From Candidatus Gastranaerophilales bacterium (lineage in GTDB: Bacteria; Cyanobacteriota; Vampirovibrionia; Gastranaerophilales; Gastranaerophilaceae), in the NCBI GenBank assembly GCA_944323945.1, contig CALUUL010000012.1:1-40684 (forward strand): 40,684 nt of DNA, in the 5' to 3' direction. Shown piece by piece: positions 30,412-37,161 of the stretch. Within the stretch, counting starts at the first letter, position 1, and the number at the start of each line of letters is the position of its first letter. The notes beneath the pieces are model-generated. The model ran no database searches. It was not told the origin of the DNA and saw only the letters and a program-made list of their open reading frames with translations. The translations under genes and the position numbers were made by a program.

Positions 30412-31371
30412 TTATGTGCTCAGTAAAAGACCAATTTTTTTATTATTCTGAACTAACTCAGCACATATTTTGTCAATTCTGTTTTTTATTTCATCTTCAG
30501 AATATTCTTTACTAAAGAAAGAAATACAAAGTTCTTTTAAAAGTAGATCGAATGGTAAAGAACGTCCTTGAATTTTTATTTTCTTAACGCCTAGATCAAT
30601 AGCTTTTATAACTTGTTCTTCTGATAACATAACACTACGATAATTATCCTTTCTTTTAGGACATAAACTAAATAATTCAGGAGAATCTTTATCATAATTT
30701 TTAATTTTTAAATCTTTCCCGTGTTTACTAAATTCACTTTGGATATAATAATGCTCTCTATGATGAGGACAATTATATTGACAATGTTGATTAATCAGAA
30801 TTTCTACCCTCGATATATCAGAAAGTAATTTATCCAATTTATCTATGTTATCCATTGTATATTCAGGTCGTATAACCACAACCTCATATTTTTCCAACAT
30901 TTTATTGTAAAATTCTGTTTCATCAAAGTTTTTGTCTTCTACTATTTTTATACTTGGTATAATAACAGAACAATGAAGCTTAGCATTAGGATAACGCGTC
31001 TTTATATGATTATATAATTCTTCTGTTGCTACAATAAACCTACAATCTAAAGAATATGCAATATCCAACAAATTATTTGAATATTCATCATTTAAGGTAT
31101 CTTTTACATTTAAATTATTAAAAGTAAATGTAGGTATATGTCCATATTGATTTATAATTTTTTTTAAATACTTTTCAATAAGACCCAATTTATAAATTTT
31201 AAAGCTAACAGGTCTACCACCAAGTCCCCATTCACAATATGAACTGCCATATACATATTTAATAGGATTTCTTTCATTTTCAAATATTTTTTGGAAGATA
31301 GGGATAAAAATATCATTACCAAAAAGAAATGGCATGAAATACTCTACATTATCATATTTTAACAAACTCAC
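30412..31371 (-). CDS. U32-peptidase/UbiU-like TIM-barrel protein
   Basis: 319 residues. The start is a GTG at 31371, with aaagga 10 bases upstream. Alternating strand/helix pattern. The strongest family hints are 'EILINQHCQYNCPHHREHY' (a Cys-x3-Cys after a strand, where U32 proteins have their Cys cluster), 'SLCPKRKD' 35 residues later, and 'AIDLGVKKIKIQGRSLP', which mirrors the U32 'GvdslKIeGR' motif. UbiU/UbiV-type members hold a 4Fe-4S cluster with four Cys; three are clear here, and a fourth could be Cys46. The substrate is unknown. The gaps on both sides (30289-30411 and 31372-31579) hold only AT-rich weak inverted repeats. Confidence 0.6.
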   Translation of the reverse strand: MSLLKYDNVEYFMPFLFGNDIFIPIFQKIFENERNPIKYVYGSSYCEWGLGGRPVSFKIYKLGLIEKYLKKIINQYGHIPTFTFNNLNVKDTLNDEYSNNLLDIAYSLDCRFIVATEELYNHIKTRYPNAKLHCSVIIPSIKIVEDKNFDETEFYNKMLEKYEVVVIRPEYTMDNIDKLDKLLSDISRVEILINQHCQYNCPHHREHYYIQSEFSKHGKDLKIKNYDKDSPELFSLCPKRKDNYRSVMLSEEQVIKAIDLGVKKIKIQGRSLPFDLLLKELCISFFSKEYSEDEIKNRIDKICAELVQNNKKIGLLLST

Positions 31372-31579
31372 AATAAAGACATCCTTTTATTTTAATAATA
31401 GAAACTATATCAAACCTAAAAAATTTTACTTACATAATAATATCAAAAAACAAATATAGAAACAAGAAAAAATAATGTAATAAAAACAATATTTACTACA
31501 TTATAAATAAAAAATCTAATAAATTATATTTCAATTTCAAAATATAATATCGAAATATATTATAATTCTTATAAAATAT

Positions 31580-32449
31580 CTATTGTTTTAATAATAATTT
31601 TTCAAATTCAATAAGAGCTTCAAGTCCTACAAGTTGTTCCAAAGCAGCTCTATTTTCCAGAAATTCAAGTTCTAATTTTGCTTTATTATCAAGAGCAGAA
31701 CGGTAATATGCATCTGCAATAAGTAATTGTTCTTCATTTTCATAAAAAGAAGCATTATATCTTTCTTCTCGTTTTTTTATATTCTTTTCACACATTGAAA
31801 GCAAATTATAACTGGTCATATAGTCATAATATAAATCAATTACCTTTTTTTGCATATTATCTACTTTAGTAATAAGCACAATCATATCAGCATCTGTTAC
31901 TTTTGTATATTTATAGTTTAAGTCCTTATCATTATATGAAAGTGAATTTAAGAGATGTCCGCTAAATAATGCTGCCGTTGCACTAAAAGGATCACCTAAG
32001 CCTGCACCTGCTATTGATGAAACTGTTGATAATGGTCTTATAATTTTTTTTATAATTGTCTCATCCGGTTTATCAGCGTCAGGATTTGATAATTTATATA
32101 ATGCAAACTTTATAGTTTCACTTCTTAATGCAGCCCCTGCCCACAATATTTGTATATGTTCTAACATTTCTTGTTTTTCAAGTGTCAAAAGTTTTGAAAT
32201 TTCATTAGATAAATCCTTTAAAGAACTATCAGCATATGATGAGTTTCGTATATATTCTTTAGCATATGATGCTGTTTTTTCTTTTTGTGACTGCGTTAAA
32301 TCTGTAAGTTTATATTCTCTTTCCAAATCATATGTAACACCTAAACGATAAGCAGGTGATTTTGGCTCTGTAAGTTCATTCTCTGTTACAGAAAAACAAG
32401 GATTTACAAATAATATTAAAATAAAATACAAAAATAAAAACTTTTTCAT
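31580..32449 (-). CDS. Exported helical protein, paralogue 2 of a tandem pair
   Basis: 289 residues, unrecognised. Signal peptide (core about residues 4-15, likely cleavage after CFS near residue 20), then an all-helical protein with a Gly/Ala-rich central stretch (about 135-165) that could be a hairpin or membrane-active segment. The C-terminal long helices ('YYRSALDNKAKLELEFLE') recall outer-membrane-factor or coiled-coil periplasmic proteins. It aligns by eye with the upstream gene: 'HIQILWAGAALRSETIKFALYKL' against 'DIELLWRATIDNNTLIKFTMNKL', and a common ending in which a leucine-rich helix precedes 'LVGLEAL' / 'LAGKKAV'. Its ATG overlaps the upstream stop by 4 bases, so the pair is coupled. 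Confidence 0.8.
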   Translation of the reverse strand: MKKFLFLYFILILFVNPCFSVTENELTEPKSPAYRLGVTYDLEREYKLTDLTQSQKEKTASYAKEYIRNSSYADSSLKDLSNEISKLLTLEKQEMLEHIQILWAGAALRSETIKFALYKLSNPDADKPDETIIKKIIRPLSTVSSIAGAGLGDPFSATAALFSGHLLNSLSYNDKDLNYKYTKVTDADMIVLITKVDNMQKKVIDLYYDYMTSYNLLSMCEKNIKKREERYNASFYENEEQLLIADAYYRSALDNKAKLELEFLENRAALEQLVGLEALIEFEKLLLKQ

Positions 32450-33288
32450 TGATTGCTTATCTTTTCCGTATTAACCAACTGATTTTTTAAAGCATATTGA
32501 GATAAAATTAAACTATCTACAGCTTTTTTTCCTGCTAACCTTTCTAATGAAAGGTAGCATTTCTTTGCTTCTTGCTCTTGTTTATATTCCTGAAGCTGCA
32601 TATCTTCATATAAAGCAGATGATACAACAAGTTCAGTAATAGATTTATTTTGCAAAGCCCTAGAATAATTCTTATTATAAAGAATTATTCTAGAACGGGT
32701 ATCCTTTAATTTATTTAAAGCTCCTTTATATTCATAATAAGAAGAAATTATTTTTTCCTGGAGTTCTTCAATAGTTCCCGCAAGTTGTATTAACTCAGTA
32801 TCTGTAATTGGAGCTTGTTGACCTGCCGATGCTTCTTTATTAATAAAATTATTAGCCAATCGACCAGCTGAAAATGAAGCCGATTGAAGCATTGCATTAG
32901 AACCTGTAAACATAGGTATAAAACTTGCACCATAAATAAGAGAAGACAGCCCTTTTGCCATTAAAGAAGAATGCAATCTTCGTTGAGATTCTGGTGTATT
33001 TAATTTATTCATTGTAAATTTAATCAAAGTATTATTATCAATGGTTGCTCTCCAAAGAAGTTCAATATCCTTAACCTCTTCTTCTTTCTGCATTTTTATC
33101 AAATCTTCAACTACTTCTCTATCTTGTATTACAAGATTTTTATTATAAATATCTTCTTTTGATTTAAGTTTAAGAGTATTTTTTTCAGTAGGTTCTAAAC
33201 GAATTACCTCTGCATTAGAACTAACAAAACAAGAAAAAGAACTGAATAGAAATAAAAATATAAAAGTTTTTATAAATATCCTTTTCAA
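32446..33288 (-). CDS. Exported helical protein, paralogue 1 of a tandem pair
   Basis: 280 residues, unrecognised. Lys/Arg then a Phe/Leu-rich hydrophobic core (about residues 8-22) predicts a signal peptide, with cleavage after SNA near residue 27. A Cys at about residue 20 is in a poor lipobox (FSC), so lipidation is doubtful. The mature part is helical, with a hydrophobic glycine-containing centre (about 110-150, 'LIYGASFIPMF') and a long C-terminal coiled-coil-like part. It shares its layout with the following gene; mutual similarity is low but spans the whole length, suggesting an old duplication. The two may form a heteromeric periplasmic or envelope complex, as coupled translation implies. 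Confidence 0.8.
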   Translation of the reverse strand: MKRIFIKTFIFLFLFSSFSCFVSSNAEVIRLEPTEKNTLKLKSKEDIYNKNLVIQDREVVEDLIKMQKEEEVKDIELLWRATIDNNTLIKFTMNKLNTPESQRRLHSSLMAKGLSSLIYGASFIPMFTGSNAMLQSASFSAGRLANNFINKEASAGQQAPITDTELIQLAGTIEELQEKIISSYYEYKGALNKLKDTRSRIILYNKNYSRALQNKSITELVVSSALYEDMQLQEYKQEQEAKKCYLSLERLAGKKAVDSLILSQYALKNQLVNTEKISNQ

Positions 33289-33382
33289 ACAGCTATCCCT
33301 TCATCCTTCCTACACTTTTATACCATATAAATACTATCGTTTCCAATAAATAAACTTCATCTTTAAAATATTTTAAGCTTAA

Positions 33383-34600
33383 TTAAGTAAAAGGTCTAAA
33401 CTGCATCTTTCGCTTATGTTTTTCTTGTATATCTTTTATGCCGGAATAACCTAAAGAAATACTTCCACGCCCATATATACCTTCAATTTTATCGATGACG
33501 GCAGAAACTTCTTCACCTTTTTTATGCAAACTTTTCTCAAATAAAGGTAATTGAACCTTTTCAGTATCTTGCAATTCTGCCGCATAAATGCCTGATGAAC
33601 GGTAAACTATTTCTTCCGTAAAAATAGACTCAAAAAGTTCTATTACCGTTTTCTTTAATATAAATTCCGAATCAGTTGCAAAATCCAGCTTTTTATCTTT
33701 TACAAATACCCTAAAATCTTTTGTTCTAAGCATTACATATATTAAAGAAGTTTTTTGATTATTAGCTCTTAATTTTTTACATATATTATTAAGATGCATT
33801 TCAAGTTCAGTAATAATGTATCGTTTGTTTCTTGAAAATTCAGGAAATGCTCGTGTTCTTTGAATAGACTTCGGTTTTTCTTCAATCCCTGTCAAAGGAA
33901 TTACACTAATTCCCATTAATTCATATTTAAGCTCCAAACCTTTTTTTCCATAATTAATTTTATAAAAATTATCATCTTTTAATAAAATTTCATTTGCATA
34001 AAAAACACCATATTTTCTTAAACTCCTTGCAATATTTTTTCCAACCCCCCAAATTTCTTCCACAGGAATATTTTGAAGCTCATCTTTTATATTCTTGTTT
34101 TCTATTACATGTATTCCATTTTGATTTTTTGCCTTATGTGATGCAAGTTTAGCCAATACTTTAGAATTAGCAATACCAACAGAAACAGAAACCCCTATAT
34201 TATTTTCAATATCTTGTTTTATTTTGCTAGCTATTTCTTTGAAAGAAAGTTTTAAAACCTTATCTAAACCTGTTATGTCCAAAAATGCCTCATCTATAGA
34301 ATAAATATCAACTTTATCAGAATAACTGCTTATCAACTTCATCATTCTCTGCGAAAGTTCATGATACAAAGAAAAATCAGCACTTAAATAAGTAACTCCC
34401 TGAAAAGCTTTCTTTGCCATAAAATAAGGCATTCCCATTTTTACACCCAATTTTTTTGCTTCATAAGAACGAGCAATAACACACCCGTCATTATTGCTTA
34501 AAACACATACCGGTTTTCCTTTTAAAGAAGGATTCATTAATACTTCGCAACTTGCAAAAAAATTATTTCCATCAACTAATGCAATTATTTTTTGTTTCAT
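33383..34600 (-). CDS. umuC: UmuC-type Y-family DNA polymerase
   Basis: Translesion polymerase (Pol V catalytic subunit family), 405 residues, close to E. coli UmuC (422). Active-site acidic residues are visible: Asp10 in the VDGNNFF motif, and Asp103-Glu104 in YSIDEAFLD. The UmuC-specific 'VLSNNDGCVIARSYEAKKLGVKMG' region follows motif I (only part is listed: SNNDGCVIAR). Further on are the little-finger domain and QLPLF (plus-strand position about 33538-33552), a beta-clamp-binding motif. It is downstream of a LexA/UmuD-like gene in the same orientation, 83 bases away, with a terminator-like hairpin between them. Activity would need a cleaved UmuD-like partner, for which the upstream protein is the obvious candidate. 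Confidence 0.95.
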   Translation of the reverse strand: MKQKIIALVDGNNFFASCEVLMNPSLKGKPVCVLSNNDGCVIARSYEAKKLGVKMGMPYFMAKKAFQGVTYLSADFSLYHELSQRMMKLISSYSDKVDIYSIDEAFLDITGLDKVLKLSFKEIASKIKQDIENNIGVSVSVGIANSKVLAKLASHKAKNQNGIHVIENKNIKDELQNIPVEEIWGVGKNIARSLRKYGVFYANEILLKDDNFYKINYGKKGLELKYELMGISVIPLTGIEEKPKSIQRTRAFPEFSRNKRYIITELEMHLNNICKKLRANNQKTSLIYVMLRTKDFRVFVKDKKLDFATDSEFILKKTVIELFESIFTEEIVYRSSGIYAAELQDTEKVQLPLFEKSLHKKGEEVSAVIDKIEGIYGRGSISLGYSGIKDIQEKHKRKMQFRPFT

Positions 34601-34613
34601 ATAAAAAACCTAA

Positions 34614-34654
34614 GAAAAATTTTGCGGGGACTATAGGGAGGAAAAGCCCCGCAA
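34614..34654 (-). terminator. Terminator-like hairpin between the repressor and umuC
   Basis: Minus-strand stem ttgcgggg / ccccgcaa with a 17-base pyrimidine-rich loop, then aattttt. It ends 14 bases before the umuC ATG. It has the form of an intrinsic terminator or attenuator that would reduce umuC relative to the upstream gene. The stem is unusually GC-rich for this sequence. Confidence 0.65.
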
Positions 34655-34683
34655 CAGAAGAATAAATGTGTATATTTGAATAA

Positions 34684-35259
34684 TTAAAATTTTCGTACAA
34701 TTCCTTGTGCAACACCAAAAATTATTAACTGCTCCTTAGGATATAAATTCGGATAATTAGAATTTGCTGGTTCTAACCATACTTTACCTTGCCTATTTCT
34801 ATATGTTTTCAATGTATATCCATCATCTATATATGCAATAACAATATCTCCATCCTTTGCAGTATTTGTTTTTTGGACAATTACCTTATCCCCTTCATAA
34901 ATACCAAGTTCTATCATAGAATCACCTGAAACAGTAAATAAGAAAGTTGACGGACTATTTATGTTAAAGCTCTCATCCAAAGATAGTCTTTTTTCAACAC
35001 TATCATCAGCTACAGAAGCAAATCCTGCTTTCACTACAGAAGAAAATAAAACAGCTCCAAACAATTCTTTATTAATATAAAATCTGTTATTTCTTTCATA
35101 AATCAACTCTTCTTCTTTAAGTTTATTGAAATATTGCCATACTGAATTTTTATGTTTAAATCCAAAATCTTTTGCAATTATATCAAAGCTTGGAAGAGCT
35201 TCTTTCCCATATGATTCTTTTAACTTTTCAAAGAATATTTTTTGTTTTTCTGTAAGCAT
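34684..35259 (-). CDS. lexA: LexA/UmuD-like self-cleaving repressor
   Basis: 191 residues. The N-terminal winged-helix part (about 1-65, beginning LTEKQKIFFEKL as LexA begins LTARQQ) is followed by an S24 peptidase domain. The cleavage site is Ala78-Gly79 (KAGFAS), catalytic Ser114 is in SGDSM and Lys151 is in YTLKTY. The spacings of 36 and 37 residues equal those of E. coli UmuD (24/60/97), and the segment after the cleavage site (AGFAS...DDSVEKRL) resembles UmuD more than LexA. This one protein may therefore repress the operon and, after RecA-stimulated self-cleavage, serve as the UmuD' partner of UmuC. It lies behind a promoter with an overlapping palindrome and would be made from a leaderless mRNA. 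It may or may not be the cell's global LexA. Confidence 0.9.
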   Translation of the reverse strand: MLTEKQKIFFEKLKESYGKEALPSFDIIAKDFGFKHKNSVWQYFNKLKEEELIYERNNRFYINKELFGAVLFSSVVKAGFASVADDSVEKRLSLDESFNINSPSTFLFTVSGDSMIELGIYEGDKVIVQKTNTAKDGDIVIAYIDDGYTLKTYRNRQGKVWLEPANSNYPNLYPKEQLIIFGVAQGIVRKF

Positions 35260-35264
35260 ATCAT

Positions 35265-35294
35265 TATTATAGACAAGTGTCTATAATATGTCAA
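35265..35294 (-). promoter_or_regulatory. Consensus promoter overlapped by a 24-bp palindromic operator
   Basis: Minus strand: TTGACA (35289-35294), a 17-base spacer and TATAAT (35266-35271), both hexamers a perfect consensus match. A palindrome with 11-base arms around ag (35265-35288; core GACA-ag-TGTC) covers the whole spacer and the -10. Only six bases separate the -10 from the ATG at 35259, so transcription should begin at or next to the start codon. Repressor binding here would block RNA polymerase directly, as in autoregulated LexA-type genes. Confidence 0.88.
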
Positions 35295-35302
35295 TAATAA
35301 AA

Positions 35303-36268
35303 TTAAATCTTTTTAGACTTATCATACAAGAAGCAAGATACACAAGAATTTTCAAGCATATAGCAATCAGGATAATTTATTTTACAGATATCCATTTTTA
35401 GGTTACACCTCGGTTCAAAAGTGCAACCTTTAAAATAATCTTTTATAGAAGGCGGTTGTCCTTCTATAGCTTCTAACTTTTTAGAATTAAAATCAGGCAA
35501 TGTTTTTAACAAAGCCTTTGTATAAGGATGTTTAGGATTTTTAAATAATTCAATAGCAGAAGAATATTCAACAACATGCCCTGCATACATAACAGCAACC
35601 TTATCAGCCGATTCATAAACTAAAGCAAAATCATGAGAAATAAAAATAAACGATGTACCAAAATCATTTTGAATTTCTTTTAAAAGTTCCATTATTTGAG
35701 CTTGAACAGTAACATCAAGTGCAGTAGTCGGTTCATCTGCTATTATTATTTTTGATTGACAAGCTATTGCCATAGCAATTATTACACGCTGGCGCATTCC
35801 TCCTGAAAATTCATGCGGATATGCTTTTAGCCTATCCTTTGCATTTGGTATCTTTACCATATCTAAAACATCAATCGCTATTTTTTCTGCTTCTTTTCCT
35901 TTTACATTTTGGTGGATTTCTATTACTTCCAAAAGCTGAGAACCAATAGTATAAAGAGGATTCAACGACGTCATCGGATCTTGAGGAACAAGTGCTATTT
36001 CTCTTCCGCGAATATATTGCATTTCTTTTTCCGGTATAGAAAGCAAGTCTTTACCATTATATACTATTTTCCCCGAAGTAATTTTTGCATTTGGAGCAAG
36101 CAATCTAAGAACAGACATAGCTGTAATAGTCTTACCACAACCTGATTCTCCAACAAGAGCAAGCATTTGTCCTTTTTCTAATTCTAAATTTATATTATGC
36201 AATGCTTGATATTCTTTGTCATCTGAATGAAAGCTCAGATTGAGATTTTTAATTTCCAAAATATTCAT
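35303..36268 (-). CDS. Peptide ABC transporter ATP-binding protein (OppD/DppD type)
   Basis: 321-residue ATPase for oligopeptide/dipeptide or nickel import. Walker A GESGCGKT (40-47), Q-loop 'ALVPQDPMTSLNP', signature SGGMRQR, Walker B IIIADEPTTALDV, and the C-terminal oligopeptide-transporter extension with GCTFEPRC. Six Cys (282, 288, 295, 302, 309, 312) cluster at the C-terminus; some OppD/DppD proteins hold a 4Fe-4S cluster there. No permease, binding protein or OppF partner is present in the window, so they must lie elsewhere. There is no Shine-Dalgarno before the ATG, which lies inside an inverted repeat (36266-36287). It follows dapF by 47 bases on the same strand. Confidence 0.93.
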   Translation of the reverse strand: MNILEIKNLNLSFHSDDKEYQALHNINLELEKGQMLALVGESGCGKTITAMSVLRLLAPNAKITSGKIVYNGKDLLSIPEKEMQYIRGREIALVPQDPMTSLNPLYTIGSQLLEVIEIHQNVKGKEAEKIAIDVLDMVKIPNAKDRLKAYPHEFSGGMRQRVIIAMAIACQSKIIIADEPTTALDVTVQAQIMELLKEIQNDFGTSFIFISHDFALVYESADKVAVMYAGHVVEYSSAIELFKNPKHPYTKALLKTLPDFNSKKLEAIEGQPPSIKDYFKGCTFEPRCNLKMDICKINYPDCYMLENSCVSCFLYDKSKKI

Positions 36269-36287
36269 AAGTTTATATTAACTTATG
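36266..36287 (-). promoter_or_regulatory. Inverted repeat enclosing the ABC-ATPase start codon
   Basis: Perfect 8-base arms (cataagtt / aacttatg) around a 6-base centre. The ATG of the ABC ATPase is the last three bases of the repeat in mRNA sense. It could fold over the start codon or be a protein-binding site. AT-rich, so only modest support. Confidence 0.4.
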
Positions 36288-36315
36288 TTTTTTGTCTTGG
36301 CAATTAGTATAAGGT

Positions 36316-37161
36316 CTATACTTCAATTTGTCCCGAAAAAGAATAATCAGCTCTACCTGACATAAAAATATCATGTTTTGTATCGTTAATATTGCCATCC
36401 CATTCAATTAAAAGCTGTCCGCCAGGTAAATTTACTTTTACTTTATTATCACATAAACCATTTAATATTGCTGCCGTTACGCTTGCACAAGCCCCAGTTC
36501 CGCATGCCAGAGTAATTGCACAACCTCTTTCCCATACATCTAAATTAATTTCATCTCGCGATAAAATCTTTATAAATTCTACATTGGTTTTTTCCGGGAA
36601 TAAAGGATGAGTTTCTATTTCACGACCATACTTTAAAGCCAATTCCTTTGTATTTTCATCAGTAATAATAATGCAATGAGGATTTCCCATACTAACTGCA
36701 TTTGCAATAAATGATCTATCTGATACAACAATATCAAAATTCAAGTTATTATTAACTTTTACAGGAATTTTATCAGGTTCTAAAATGGGCTGAGACATAT
36801 TAACCCTAACAAGTCCATTATCTAAAATTTTAGGTATAATTGTTCCGGCTTTAGTTTCAACAGAAAATTCTTTTTTATTTACATAACCTTTTTCAAAAAC
36901 ATATTTAGCAAAACATCTTATTCCATTTCCGCACATTTGTGCAATTGATCCGTCATTATTATAAAAAATCCATCCAATATCAGTATCTTTTGTATTTGGA
37001 TTAACAATAATTAAGCCATCTGCACCAATACCAAAATGCCTGTCACATAATTTTAATGCAATTTCTTGAGGGGACTTATTTGCCTTTTTATATTCTTCAT
37101 AATCAAGAACTACAAAATCATTACCTAACCCTTGCATTTTTGTAAAATTAATTATTGTCAT
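36316..37161 (-). CDS. dapF: Diaminopimelate epimerase
   Basis: Converts LL- to meso-diaminopimelate for lysine and peptidoglycan; 281 residues. The two catalytic Cys of the cofactor-free epimerase are present: Cys77 in MCGNGIRC and Cys220 in ACGTGAC. 'GLGNDFVVLD' at the N-terminus and 'GNPHCIII' in the middle are also typical. The ATG overlaps the stop of the upstream glycoside-hydrolase gene by 4 bases (ATGA), with ggag 9 bases before it, so the two are coupled. This points to a link with cell-wall metabolism. Confidence 0.97.
   Translation of the reverse strand: MTIINFTKMQGLGNDFVVLDYEEYKKANKSPQEIALKLCDRHFGIGADGLIIVNPNTKDTDIGWIFYNNDGSIAQMCGNGIRCFAKYVFEKGYVNKKEFSVETKAGTIIPKILDNGLVRVNMSQPILEPDKIPVKVNNNLNFDIVVSDRSFIANAVSMGNPHCIIITDENTKELALKYGREIETHPLFPEKTNVEFIKILSRDEINLDVWERGCAITLACGTGACASVTAAILNGLCDNKVKVNLPGGQLLIEWDGNINDTKHDIFMSGRADYSFSGQIEV

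Noticed and set aside
31543..31564. AT-only inverted repeat (tataatat ... atattata) after the tandem paralogues
   Set aside because: Only A/T pairs and no T-run; expected by chance in such AT-rich sequence, so not called a terminator.
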